Source: Blautia glucerasea
GTDB lineage: Bacteria > Bacillota > Clostridia > Lachnospirales > Lachnospiraceae
DNA: 64,000 nt
Reading direction: 5' to 3'
Assembly: GCF_020537505.1 (NCBI RefSeq)
Contig: NZ_JAJBMO010000017.1
Span: forward strand, 19,918-83,917
This document shows, piece after piece, positions 50,539-59,737 of this stretch. Position 1 is the first letter of the stretch. Each line of letters begins with the position of its first letter. Both the position numbers and the translations under genes were made by a program. The notes beneath the pieces were generated by a model. The model was given only the letters and a program-made list of their open reading frames with translations, was not told the DNA's origin and did not search any database.

Positions 50539-50850
50539 TTGGAATACTATAATGAGGATGGTACACTTCATCAGACCGGTGGCGGTGGAGTATCTATTGA
50601 TGCTGACGGAACTCAGCGCGCTCTTACAGCGGAAGAGCTTATGGAGGAAATTAATTCCCCGGATGTAGAATATAAAGATGATGGAAGCGTATGGGTTTAT
50701 TTTCACAATCAGAGTATTGACATTACCGACAAATTTGACGATAATAATATTTGTTTTGTAAAGGTTACAGATGGAAAGGAAACATTCTATTTAACGGTGA
50801 AATATAAGAATGGGTACACTTTTTCAAATGATAAATATATAGAACCATAA
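50539..50850 (+). pseudogene. Truncated or partial gene
   Basis: A 103-codon frame starting at a TTG has no ribosome binding site, and the frame is open upstream to 50503 without a start codon. The sequence EYYNEDGTLHQTGGGGVSIDADG followed by an acidic region and a beta-rich tail looks like the C-terminal part of a larger protein. I do not recognise the family. It may be a fragment left by a deletion next to the nitroreductase promoter. Confidence 0.45.
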
Positions 50851-50892
50851 AGCGTTTCGCAGATGCGGAACAGATGGCTTTCATATAAGGAT

Positions 50893-50916
50893 GGCGAGAG
50901 GCAAAGGTCTCTCGCC
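50893..50916 (+). promoter_or_regulatory. Hairpin before the GNAT gene
   Basis: GGCGAGAG (50893-50900) pairs with CTCTCGCC (50909-50916) and lies 24 bases before the start codon. It has no T run, so it may end the preceding fragment or shape the 5' leader. Confidence 0.5.
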
Positions 50917-50939
50917 TGATTTACGTAAGGGGGATGAAT

Positions 50940-51734
50940 ATGATTTATGAATTAATAGAAACGGGCAGAGCCAGTGCTCTTTTCGCAGGCTGGCAGGATA
51001 GTGTGGTCTGGTCCGCATTGCAGGGGGTGATGGGGAAAATATGTGTGGATTCTCTGGAAAAACCGGAGAGTGGTGTTGCTATGCTTGGGGATTTCTGCTT
51101 CCTGAGTGGAAAACCGGAATCAGGAGTCATTTCCGGAGCTTTGGGAAACAGTGCATCAGAGGAAGTAATCCTGGTGCCTCAAAATGATGACTGGTCACAG
51201 ATGATCGTGGAGTGCTACGGAGAGAAGGCCGAGAAAACAGTTCGTTATGCAATCAAAAAGGAACCTGGGGTTTTTGATTTAAAGCAGCTTCAGAAGGTAA
51301 CACAAAGTCTGCCGGGAGAGTACGAAATGAGAATGATCGACCAGGCGCTTTTTGAAATTTGCAGAGATACACAGTGGAGCAGAGACCTGACAGCAAACTA
51401 CGAAAGCTATAGTCAATACAGAGAGTATGGACTTGGTGTTTGTATTTTAAAGGACGGGGAAGTAGTCGCTGGAATTTCCTCTTATTCTGGTTATGGCAGA
51501 AGAAGTGACGAGAATCTTAGCTGTCATGGTGGAATTGAAATTGAGGTAGTAACCCGTGAGGACTACCGGAGAAAAGGTCTGGCATATATCGGAGCAGCGC
51601 GGCTGCTTCTGGAGTGCGACAAACGCGGGCTTTATCCAAACTGGGATGCAGCCAACAAAATGTCAGTAGGACTGGCAGAGAAACTGGGGTATCATTTCAG
51701 TCATGAGTATGTGGTTTATAAAGTGAAAAAGTAA
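50940..51734 (+). CDS. GNAT-family acetyltransferase
   Basis: This 264-residue protein has a GNAT domain in its C-terminal half (about 150-262), with the acetyl-CoA loop VTREDYRRKGLAYIGAARLL and LAEKLGYHFSHEYVVY. The N-terminal half resembles the PF12746 type of GNAT. The substrate is unknown. AAGGGGG is 6 bases before the ATG at 50940; the ATG two codons earlier abuts that site and is less likely. Confidence 0.82.
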   Translation: MIYELIETGRASALFAGWQDSVVWSALQGVMGKICVDSLEKPESGVAMLGDFCFLSGKPESGVISGALGNSASEEVILVPQNDDWSQMIVECYGEKAEKTVRYAIKKEPGVFDLKQLQKVTQSLPGEYEMRMIDQALFEICRDTQWSRDLTANYESYSQYREYGLGVCILKDGEVVAGISSYSGYGRRSDENLSCHGGIEIEVVTREDYRRKGLAYIGAARLLLECDKRGLYPNWDAANKMSVGLAEKLGYHFSHEYVVYKVKK

Positions 51735-51929
51735 GTTGCGGCGAACATGGAAGTATGGTAGAATATGAAAGACTGAAACGAAACATTATATAATTGTGAT
51801 TTTTGTTATAAAAAAGAAAAGAAAACACTCATAACAGAAAAAAATTGTCAATTTATTGAAAAAGCAGCGGAAGCATTCAGCTGAAAGAATGGGATGTAAG
51901 GCCGCTTTTTAGTGGAAGTAGGAGAACTT

Positions 51930-52466
51930 ATGACTGGATTTAAGAAGCTGGAAAATAGTTTAATAGATGTAATAAAGGAAGAACAGGCTAAGCTTGGCTT
52001 TAAGGAAGAGAAGATTCACTTATATTATCCGCTATCTTCCCTAAATCATTTTTTTTCTGTGCAGGACAATGCAGAAGAAATGTTGGCTCGTCTGCAGAAT
52101 CTGCCGGAAGAGCTGACTTCCAAGCTGGGAAATGTGGCGGTGTCTCATAAAGGGGACAGATTCTGTTTTTATATTCCGGAGCCTGGAAGCGTTTATGTGC
52201 ATGAGAATATGAAAGAGAATGAATTTATCAAAGTGCTCATCGAACTGGTTCAGAAGCATGACTGCACAAAGGTGAAATTACTTGACCTGTTTACCTCTTA
52301 CTGGGAAAAAACAGAAAGTCAGGAAATGGACAATGGAGAATTTGATTTCTATATCCGTTTCCTGGATAAGGCAGATGATACCTATTATTACTGCTTTAAG
52401 GATGAGGGATTCCACTTTATTTATCATAGATTTCTGCCAGAGGATTATGAGGATTTTGGATTTTGA
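51930..52466 (+). CDS. DUF3877-family protein
   Basis: This 178-residue protein of unknown function matches the DUF3877 family, which I recall from Lachnospiraceae (MTGFKKLENSLIDVIKEEQAKLGF start, IHLYYPLSSLNHFF, YYCFKDEGFHFIYHRFLPEDYEDFGF end). It has no signal peptide or membrane helix. GGAG is 5 bases before the ATG at 51930. It stands alone. Confidence 0.7.
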   Translation: MTGFKKLENSLIDVIKEEQAKLGFKEEKIHLYYPLSSLNHFFSVQDNAEEMLARLQNLPEELTSKLGNVAVSHKGDRFCFYIPEPGSVYVHENMKENEFIKVLIELVQKHDCTKVKLLDLFTSYWEKTESQEMDNGEFDFYIRFLDKADDTYYYCFKDEGFHFIYHRFLPEDYEDFGF

Positions 52467-52479
52467 ACAAGCGTAAATC

Positions 52480-52509
52480 TTGACAAACAAGAAAACTTGT
52501 GCGTATATT
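52480..52509 (+). promoter_or_regulatory. Strong promoter with palindromic spacer for the VOC gene
   Basis: TTGACA (52480-52485) and TATATT (52504-52509) are 18 bases apart. The spacer contains ACAAG-AAAA-CTTGT (52487-52500), an inverted repeat suited to repressor binding. The regulator is unknown. Confidence 0.7.
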
Positions 52510-52552
52510 GTAAAAAAGCTGTTGCTTGTTCATTACAAAGGAGGAGATCGAA

Positions 52553-52945
52553 ATGGATTTGAAAAACTATTCAACAGGTGTCCAGCATATCGGAATTCCA
52601 ACAAACGATATTGATAAAACCGTAGAATTTTATCATAAACTGGGCTTTGAAACTGCTTTTGAAACAGTTAATAAAGAAGCAGACGAGAAGGTTGTATTCC
52701 TGAAGCTTGGAACTCTGGTTGTGGAAACCTATGAGAATCACACAGCAGCTCTTCGTGCAGGAGCAATTGATCATGTTGCACTTGATGTTAAGGACATAGA
52801 AGAAATTTATCAGTACGTTAACGAGGTTGGTTTGAATACCACACAGGACAGTATTCATTTTTTACCATTCTGGGAAAATGGAGTAAAGTTTTTCACTATT
52901 GAAGGTCCGAACAAAGAGAAGGTTGAATTCAGTCAGTACTTATAA
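52553..52945 (+). CDS. VOC-family (glyoxalase-like) protein
   Basis: This 130-residue protein has two beta-alpha-beta-beta-beta units of the vicinal oxygen chelate fold: VQHIGIPTNDIDKTVEFYHKLGF and IDHVALDVKDIEEIYQYV. The metal ligand His in each half is present. Family members include glyoxalase I and dioxygenases; the substrate cannot be told. AAAGGAGGAG precedes the ATG. It has a regulated-looking promoter and a strong terminator, so it is monocistronic. Confidence 0.85.
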   Translation: MDLKNYSTGVQHIGIPTNDIDKTVEFYHKLGFETAFETVNKEADEKVVFLKLGTLVVETYENHTAALRAGAIDHVALDVKDIEEIYQYVNEVGLNTTQDSIHFLPFWENGVKFFTIEGPNKEKVEFSQYL

Positions 52946-52963
52946 AGGATATTTATAACAGGA

Positions 52964-53000
52964 AGCCGGTACATTGCCTGAAACAATGTACCGGCTTTTA
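52964..53000 (+). terminator. Terminator after the VOC gene
   Basis: AGCCGGTACATTG (52964-52976) pairs perfectly with CAATGTACCGGCT (52984-52996) and is followed by TTTTAT. It ends only 17 bases before the next start codon. Confidence 0.85.
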
Positions 53001-53016
53001 TAAGGTGGATGGAAAA

Positions 53017-54822
53017 ATGAAACAGTTAAAAAAATGGTTTCTGAATCTTTCGATTCAGAGAAAATATCTGTATTGTACACTAGGCATTACATTGGTTGTG
53101 CTTTTGGCAGCCAGCTTTTTCCAGTTTATGTCTGCATCTGAAATCGTAACAGAGCAGACTGTGAAACAATCGGCAGGAGTGATTAATGAGTTGTCTGTTA
53201 ATCTGGATCATTATTTCGATATGGTGGAAAATTCATTTGAGTATATCGCAAATAATAGTATCGTGCAGGAGGAACTGGAGTCAGATGAACCATATAAATC
53301 TGACGGCTCCGAGCTATATTCTTATTATTCAAGGGCTGGTCAGATTAGAAGGCTGCTGTTGCAAGGCTACACAAGCATATATATAAATGATATTCAGCTG
53401 TATGGATACAATGGTGCAAACCATCTTCTTTCCAATGACAGAGGTATCAATGAAGAAAGCTCCGAGATTTCCTGTACAATGGCTGAAAATGCAAATGGAC
53501 GCTGTGTTTACTATAATGCAGCGGACGAAAAACTAATCTATGTGGCAAAGCAGATAAAAGATGTATTGACTATGGAGCCTCTTGGAGTTTTGCGGGCTTC
53601 TATAAAAATCAGCTATCTGAAGAAAATGACGCTTACAGCACAGGAGTCCTTGTCTGCCCATATATTTTTACTGGGCCAGGACAAAAATATTCTGTTGGAA
53701 AGTGCTGGGGAAAATACGGATTTGAAGGATCAGAAATGGCTGGATCAGATTAATGGAAATTCTGGAAACCTCCGGCTTAATCTGGATGGGAAAGCTTACA
53801 ACCTCGTTTATCAGACAAGCTCTGATACGGGACTTACGGTTGTGGGAATGATTCCTACCAGCTTTTTGCAGAAAACGGCCCGGGAACTGGAAAAAACCAC
53901 TGCGCTGTTAATCGGAATCAGCATTCTATTGTGTGTTTTTCTTGCAAACATTATGGCGCGTGGAATTACTGGACCTATTGAACAAACCAGTAATGCTATG
54001 AAAAAATTTGCCAAAGGAGATTTCTCAGTGCGTCTTCCGGAAGAGCGAACTGATGAAATCGGAGAGATGAATTCTGTTTTCAACCAGACCATTGAAAAGA
54101 TTGAAAAGCTGTTGAAGCAGATTGTTGAGATGGAAATGGTAAATAAAGATATGGAATTTCAGGCATTGCAGGCACAGATCAATCCACATTTTCTTTATAA
54201 TGTACTGGATACGATCAACTGGATGGCAAGAAAAAAAGGGGAAGAAAATATCTGCCGGATGGTAACTGCAATCAGCAATCTTATGAGAGCAAGTATCAGC
54301 AACAAACGAAGTATGGTACGCGTGAAGGAAGAACTGAAATATATTGAAGATTATCTCTACATTCAGGAAACAAGATATGGAGATAAATTCACCTCATATA
54401 TCGAGGTAGATGAGGCACTGAATGAACTGGAAATTCCTAAGATGGTAATTCAGACTCTGGTTGAAAACGCAGTTGTTCATGGAGTTGAAAATGCAACCTG
54501 GGATTGTTTCCTCTACATTTCAGGAGAAATCCAGGATGATATGGCTGTATTTAAGGTAACGGACGATGGTGTGGGAATATCGGCAGAGAAATTAGAAGCC
54601 CTTATGAAAATGGAGAAAGAACCGGAACATACGGCAGAAAGAACACATACGAATCTGGGAATTTATGCAGTGCAAAAACGTCTGGAATATGTATATCATG
54701 GAAAAGCAAAAATGACGATCACATCGGAAAAAGAAAAGGGAACTCTGGTGGTGCTGGAAATTCCTCTGAGAAAAACGAAGGAGATTATGGAAAATGGAAC
54801 TTCAGGTAATGATATTGGATGA
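53017..54822 (+). CDS. Sensor histidine kinase, YesM type (second locus)
   Basis: This 601-residue kinase has transmembrane helices at about 18-38 and 293-315, an extracellular dCache-like sensor between them, a HAMP segment, H391 in QAQINPHFLYNVLDTINWM, and a HATPase domain with LVENAVVHGVE and DDGVGIS. It should sense the sugar captured by the binding protein of this locus. AAGGTGG is 7-8 bases before the ATG at 53017. The response regulator gene overlaps its last 29 bases. Confidence 0.92.
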   Translation: MKQLKKWFLNLSIQRKYLYCTLGITLVVLLAASFFQFMSASEIVTEQTVKQSAGVINELSVNLDHYFDMVENSFEYIANNSIVQEELESDEPYKSDGSELYSYYSRAGQIRRLLLQGYTSIYINDIQLYGYNGANHLLSNDRGINEESSEISCTMAENANGRCVYYNAADEKLIYVAKQIKDVLTMEPLGVLRASIKISYLKKMTLTAQESLSAHIFLLGQDKNILLESAGENTDLKDQKWLDQINGNSGNLRLNLDGKAYNLVYQTSSDTGLTVVGMIPTSFLQKTARELEKTTALLIGISILLCVFLANIMARGITGPIEQTSNAMKKFAKGDFSVRLPEERTDEIGEMNSVFNQTIEKIEKLLKQIVEMEMVNKDMEFQALQAQINPHFLYNVLDTINWMARKKGEENICRMVTAISNLMRASISNKRSMVRVKEELKYIEDYLYIQETRYGDKFTSYIEVDEALNELEIPKMVIQTLVENAVVHGVENATWDCFLYISGEIQDDMAVFKVTDDGVGISAEKLEALMKMEKEPEHTAERTHTNLGIYAVQKRLEYVYHGKAKMTITSEKEKGTLVVLEIPLRKTKEIMENGTSGNDIG

Positions 54823-56407
54823 TGAGCATATTATTCTGGATGGCTTGTGCTCTTTTCCCTGGTCTGATTATGGATATCAGGTAGCAGCTACTGCCAAAAA
54901 TGGTCTGGAGGGACTGGAAAAGCTGGAGCATATAAAACCGGATCTGATTCTTACAGATGTTCGGATGCCCGGAATGGATGGTCTGGATTTCGCGGAACGG
55001 GCTCACGAGATGTATCCGGATACGGTTATTGTAATTCTGACAGGTTACGACAGCTTTGCCTATGCTCAAAAAGCAATCACTATTGGTGTGAAGGAATATC
55101 TGCTGAAGCCAATTGACTATGAGGAATTAAAAAATATGGCAGCCCGGCTTGCAGAAGAGATACATGCAAAAAAAGATGAACAGCAGGAGGTTCGGGATTT
55201 ACAGAAATATTTTAATCAGTCTGTACCGGAACTGCGATCTAAATTTGCAGGGAATCTTCTCTATGGAAGGATTCAGGGAAAAGGTGTGGTGCAGGAGCAG
55301 GCGAAATCCCTCAAACTGACCATTGAGAAATATATTGTATGTGTTGGAAGAAAAATAGTCGGGGAAAAACGGCTTCACGAAGGTGATAAATGGATTGAAG
55401 AATTTGCCTGTATCAATATTTTTGAAGAAATTTTCAATAATTACAACATACAGGTATTAAGTGATTATAACACTGCTACAGCTGAGTATAATTTTATCCT
55501 TCTGTTTGCAGAAGAGGAAGAAAATCAGAAATGTATGGAACGGGCACTTCAGGCTTGTGGAAAAATTCAGGAAGAAGTGGAACGGTATCTGAAGGCATAT
55601 ATGAATTTTGGAATCAGTGATATTTCAGAAGATGAATACCAGGCAAATGCCCAGTACCGAAAAGCCCAGAAAGCGTGCAGACAGTGTATTTATCTTGGCA
55701 CAAACATTATTCTGAAATATGAAGACCTGCAATATGAGGAACAGAAGGATTTTGTAATTACGCCGGGAGAAAGAATGCATTTTATGATGACTCTGTTTCA
55801 GGAGAGCTTCGAAAAAGCGGAAGATGAATTGCGTCAGATTTTTGCAGAAGCACCGGAGGATGGAGCGGCTGTTAAATTTGCAGCAATGGATTTGCTGTTT
55901 GGATGCATGAAGTTTCCATACACCTGTGCAGTAGACAGTGAAATACATAATAAAAACTGGAATTTTTCTGTTTTGCAGGATGGAGTAAAACGTATTTCTC
56001 AGTGTGAAACTACAGAAGAGGTTCTGTTTTGTATGTTTAATCTGTTTGGAACATTGATCAAGCAGAATACCGAAGGCTCAGATGAGCGGAATCGGAAGCT
56101 GGTTCAGAGCATCTTATCGTATATTGAGAAAAATTATGCTGAGGATATTTCAATGGATGATCTTACAGAGAAGTTCCATATAAGCCGAACCTATATCAGC
56201 CGGCTTCTGAAGAAATATGCTGGAAAAAGCTTTCTGGAATATCTGACAGATGTTCGCTTTAAGCATGTGGAGCAGTTAATCGCAGATGATCGTTATAAGC
56301 AATATGAAATAGCGGAAATGGTAGGATATAAGGATTTCGGATACTATATCAAGGTATTTAAAAAGCGATATGGTATCACTCCTAATGAATTTCGTAAGCA
56401 TATCTAA
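54794..56407 (+). CDS. AraC-type response regulator, YesN type (second locus)
   Basis: This 537-residue regulator has a receiver domain with D9-D10 and phospho-acceptor D55 (LTDVRMPGMDGLDF), the Lys in EYLLKPIDY, a long central region (about 130-430) of the YesN kind, and a C-terminal AraC domain (MDDLTEKFHISRTYISRLLKKY and EIAEMVGYKDFGYYIKVFKKRYG). GAAGGA lies about 10 bases before the start. It overlaps the kinase gene by 29 bases and probably activates the downstream importer. Confidence 0.93.
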   Translation: MELQVMILDDEHIILDGLCSFPWSDYGYQVAATAKNGLEGLEKLEHIKPDLILTDVRMPGMDGLDFAERAHEMYPDTVIVILTGYDSFAYAQKAITIGVKEYLLKPIDYEELKNMAARLAEEIHAKKDEQQEVRDLQKYFNQSVPELRSKFAGNLLYGRIQGKGVVQEQAKSLKLTIEKYIVCVGRKIVGEKRLHEGDKWIEEFACINIFEEIFNNYNIQVLSDYNTATAEYNFILLFAEEEENQKCMERALQACGKIQEEVERYLKAYMNFGISDISEDEYQANAQYRKAQKACRQCIYLGTNIILKYEDLQYEEQKDFVITPGERMHFMMTLFQESFEKAEDELRQIFAEAPEDGAAVKFAAMDLLFGCMKFPYTCAVDSEIHNKNWNFSVLQDGVKRISQCETTEEVLFCMFNLFGTLIKQNTEGSDERNRKLVQSILSYIEKNYAEDISMDDLTEKFHISRTYISRLLKKYAGKSFLEYLTDVRFKHVEQLIADDRYKQYEIAEMVGYKDFGYYIKVFKKRYGITPNEFRKHI

Positions 56408-56411
56408 AGAT

Positions 56412-56461
56412 AATGGGAGTTTTGTGCACAAAAGGAAACTGTGTACAAATCTCCCATTTTT
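56412..56461 (+). terminator. Terminator after the second response regulator
   Basis: AATGGGAG pairs with CTCCCATT, with further pairing of TTTGTGCACA and TGTGTACAAA inside, and ends in a T run. Confidence 0.82.
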
Positions 56462-56475
56462 ACGTTTATTTCCAA

Positions 56476-56504
56476 TTGTTTATAGAAGCACCAGAAGGTA
56501 AAAT
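56476..56504 (+). promoter_or_regulatory. Candidate promoter of the second importer operon
   Basis: TTGTTT (56476-56481) and TAAAAT (56499-56504) are 17 bases apart and 48 bases before the start codon. It follows directly on the regulator terminator. Confidence 0.5.
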
Positions 56505-56552
56505 AAAATCATCAAAAGCGAGGAAACCTAAAATAAAAGGAGGAAAAGGAAA

Positions 56553-57836
56553 ATGAAAAAAATGAAAAAAATGGTATCTCTTGCATTGACAGCAGCTATG
56601 ACAGCTGGTCTCATGACAGGAATGGGAGCTATGACAGCTTCAGCAGACAGCGAGAGAACAAAAATCACTGCGTTGTTAAAAGGAACGGAATCATCAGAGC
56701 AGTATTTGACTTTTGATTATCTGCTGAAAAATTTTTGCGAAGAGAAAGGTCTGGACTACGAAATTGAACTTGTAAACGATCAACAGGATTACTTCACAAA
56801 ACTGCAGATGTACATCAACAGTGATACACTTCCGGATATCTTTGGATGCCCGAATGGAGCACTATCTGCAGCCTGCAAGGATGTTGATGCTCTGGTTGAT
56901 GTAGGCGCAGAACTGGAAAGAAACGGATATGCAGATAAATTAAACGGAGCAATTCGTGATTTCCTTACTGATGCAGATGATGGAAATCTGTATTTGTTCC
57001 CACAGGCACTGTATTGTGAGTTTTTTATGTACAGAAAAGACATCTTTGAAGATGCTGGAATTACTGAAGCACCAACGACCTGGAAAGAGTTTGAAGAGGA
57101 TTGCCAGAAAATCGCAGATATGGGTGAGATTCCGGTAATTGTAGGAGGATCCGATGCATGGCAGCTTATGAGATATCTTTCCTTCTCTCCATGGAGAGTA
57201 ACAGGTCCTGAATTTATCCAGGGATATCAGGCAGGAACAGATTCCTTTAGTGAAAACGAGTCTGCGAAATATGCAGTAAATCTTCTTGCTGATCTTGGAA
57301 CAAAAGGATATTTTGAGCCTGGATTTGCAAGCGTAGACTTCACATCCGCAAGTAACCTGTTCTTCGGTGGTACAGGAGCGATTTTCTATACAGGTTCCGG
57401 ACAGTTTAGCATGGCAGAAGAAATGTATGATAATGGTCAGCTTGGATTCTTCCCGGTACCGGATACAGAAGGAATGGACAATATGTCTACAAACGTTCCT
57501 GTTCATGCAGGATTCGCAGAAGCATTCAACAAGGTTACCTATGATGATACCATGCAGGAGTTCTTTGACTACATGTGCGAGAATTATTCTGATGTATGCT
57601 ACAATCAGGTAAAGATTTTTTCACCATTTAGTGATGAAACAATTCCAGAAGGACTTCCGCAGTTATTCTACGATGTTCAGCCAATGTTCGAAAATGCGGA
57701 AACAGCATGGACTTCCTGGGACGATAAACTTGATTCTGATGTGCTGACTAAGATTGTTGATGAGCAGCAGAAACTGGCGCAGGGAATTACTACACCAGAT
57801 GAATTTGTTGAAACCTGTGATTCTTTTGTTAAATAA
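56553..57836 (+). CDS. Sugar ABC transporter substrate-binding protein (second locus)
   Basis: This 427-residue family 1 solute-binding protein has a signal peptide (about 1-31, VSLALTAAMTAGLMTGMGAMTASA) ending in ASA-D with no lipobox cysteine. It has the fold features DLPDIFG-like (TLPDIFGCPNG) and TTWKEFEEDCQKI. It is only distantly similar to the 13316 protein. AGGAGG lies 9 bases before the ATG at 56553. A hairpin separates it from the permeases. The GH32 gene in the operon suggests fructo-oligosaccharides as ligand. Confidence 0.92.
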   Translation: MKKMKKMVSLALTAAMTAGLMTGMGAMTASADSERTKITALLKGTESSEQYLTFDYLLKNFCEEKGLDYEIELVNDQQDYFTKLQMYINSDTLPDIFGCPNGALSAACKDVDALVDVGAELERNGYADKLNGAIRDFLTDADDGNLYLFPQALYCEFFMYRKDIFEDAGITEAPTTWKEFEEDCQKIADMGEIPVIVGGSDAWQLMRYLSFSPWRVTGPEFIQGYQAGTDSFSENESAKYAVNLLADLGTKGYFEPGFASVDFTSASNLFFGGTGAIFYTGSGQFSMAEEMYDNGQLGFFPVPDTEGMDNMSTNVPVHAGFAEAFNKVTYDDTMQEFFDYMCENYSDVCYNQVKIFSPFSDETIPEGLPQLFYDVQPMFENAETAWTSWDDKLDSDVLTKIVDEQQKLAQGITTPDEFVETCDSFVK

Positions 57837-57858
57837 AGAATTTTGAACATGCAGGAAT

Positions 57859-57889
57859 GAGACTGGCGGATTAACCGTCAGTCTCTTTT
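57859..57889 (+). terminator. Hairpin between binding protein and permease (second locus)
   Basis: GAGACTGGCGG pairs with CCGTCAGTCTC, with G-U pairing, and is followed by TTTT. It occupies the same place as the hairpin at 14658 in the first locus. Confidence 0.7.
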
Positions 57890-57908
57890 AAAGAAAGGAG
57901 GGAGTCAC

Positions 57909-58793
57909 ATGCAGAAAGCATTTGGAAAAAAATCAGTAATTTTTATGTTCCTTTTTCCTGCATTACTTATCTATACTGCATTTGTTATTGTGTCCATTGT
58001 ATGGGCAGGCTATTACAGCTTTTTTGACTGGAGTGGTGTAGGTGAAAAAATCTATGTGGGATTTAAAAACTATGCAGAGCTTTTAACACAGGATACGGTG
58101 TTCCGTTCTACGATATGGCATACGATCATTTATACCATTATCAATGTGGCAATTCAGGTATTTGGAGGTTTGTTGTTTGCAATCCTTCTTTCCAGAATCA
58201 AAAAAGGCAGAGTTACTTTACAGACTTTATATTACATCCCGGTCGTAATTTCATCCGTTGCAATCTGTCAGATTTTTACAAAGCTGTTTTCTGTAACTCC
58301 AATTGGAATCGTGAATCAGATTTTATCATTTGTGAACCCTTCATTTAAGTTTATGGAGTGGATCTCAAATCCTCAGGTTTCACTGTATGTGGCAGCATTT
58401 GTAGAGGCTTATAAATATCTTGGACTGTATATGGTTATTTTCTATGCAGCACTGATTGGTGTACCGGACGAACTGGGCGAGGCAGCACTGATTGACGGAG
58501 CAGCAGTATGGCAGGAATATCTGTATGTAAAAATTCCGTACATTAAGCCGGTTATTATTGCCAACTGCCTTCTGGTATTAAATGGATCCTTAAGATCTTT
58601 TGAATTCTCATACCTGCTGACACATGGCGGACCTGGAAATGCTTCCGAGCTTATGACAACTTACATGTACAAACAGGCATTCAGCAGTATGAAGTATGGA
58701 TACGGAAGTGCCGTAGCCATTATGATCGTAATCATTTGTATGGTAGTAGGATTATTGTTCCGTAAATTTTCAGAACAGGGGGAAGACGAATGA
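57909..58793 (+). CDS. Sugar ABC transporter permease, MalF-like (second locus)
   Basis: This 294-residue membrane protein has about six helices and the EAA loop ELGEAALIDGAAVWQEYLYV. AAAGGAGGGAG precedes the ATG. Its stop overlaps the next start as ATGA, so the two permeases are translationally coupled. Confidence 0.93.
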   Translation: MQKAFGKKSVIFMFLFPALLIYTAFVIVSIVWAGYYSFFDWSGVGEKIYVGFKNYAELLTQDTVFRSTIWHTIIYTIINVAIQVFGGLLFAILLSRIKKGRVTLQTLYYIPVVISSVAICQIFTKLFSVTPIGIVNQILSFVNPSFKFMEWISNPQVSLYVAAFVEAYKYLGLYMVIFYAALIGVPDELGEAALIDGAAVWQEYLYVKIPYIKPVIIANCLLVLNGSLRSFEFSYLLTHGGPGNASELMTTYMYKQAFSSMKYGYGSAVAIMIVIICMVVGLLFRKFSEQGEDE

Positions 58794-59629
58794 AAAAGAA
58801 AAAAATTTCCATTCCGGGCATTATTAAATGGATCATTGCGTTACTCCTGGTCATTATGCAGGTGTACCCTTTCTTCTATGTATTTACCTCCAGTTTTAAA
58901 TCCCTGGATGATTTTAGAAAGCTTCCGGCATATGCACTTCCATCTAAGTGGGTATTAACAAACTTTATTAATGTTTTTACCAAGAGTCATATGCCCACTT
59001 ATTTTAAAAACAGTATTATCGTTTTAATCGGTGTATTAGTTCCTTTGCTTTTATTTGCACTGATGGCTGGATTTGCACTCAGTAAAATTAAATTCAAAGG
59101 AAGAAAAGTAATCCTGAACTATTTCCTGCTTGGATTAATGCTTCCTATGCAGGTTGCCCTGATTCCCTTGTTCACTATTTTTAACAAAATGGGACTGATC
59201 AATACATATCCGGCAATTATTATACCGCAGATTGCATTTTCATTATCCTATTCTATCCAGCTGTTTTATTCCTTTAACAAGTTCTTCCCTGAGGAAATGC
59301 TGGAAGCTGCTATTATTGACGGATGTTCTCCAATGGGCTGCTTTTTCAAAATGGTAGTTCCAATGTCCTTGAACTCTATCATTACCGTAGCTACCATGCA
59401 GGCTGTTTTCTGCTGGAATGAATATATCAATGCTTATACATTTACAAGATCAACAGATATGAAAACAATTACACTGGGTCTGAATGACTTCGTGGGAAGT
59501 ATGGGACTGACTGACTGGGGTGCAACCTTTGCGGCAATAACAGTTACAGTACTCCCGGTATTTATTTTCTATTTCTTCAGCAGCAAAAAGATGCTGGCAG
59601 GTATGACAGCCGGTGCTGTGAAGGGATGA
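58790..59629 (+). CDS. Sugar ABC transporter permease, MalG-like (second locus)
   Basis: This 279-residue membrane protein has about six helices and the EAA loop EMLEAAIIDGCSPMGCFFKM. It ends LAGMTAGAVKG like its counterpart in the first locus. It forms the channel together with the preceding permease. No ATPase gene is present in the operon. Confidence 0.93.
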   Translation: MKKKKISIPGIIKWIIALLLVIMQVYPFFYVFTSSFKSLDDFRKLPAYALPSKWVLTNFINVFTKSHMPTYFKNSIIVLIGVLVPLLLFALMAGFALSKIKFKGRKVILNYFLLGLMLPMQVALIPLFTIFNKMGLINTYPAIIIPQIAFSLSYSIQLFYSFNKFFPEEMLEAAIIDGCSPMGCFFKMVVPMSLNSIITVATMQAVFCWNEYINAYTFTRSTDMKTITLGLNDFVGSMGLTDWGATFAAITVTVLPVFIFYFFSSKKMLAGMTAGAVKG

Positions 59630-59737
59630 GTAAAGCGTGATATTAATGTAGGATTATTTAATTATTACTTTGAGTTGGTTATAAATCAGAAAAAAACGGC
59701 GGGGTATGGACGCCTGTAAAGAAAAGGAGAATATATT

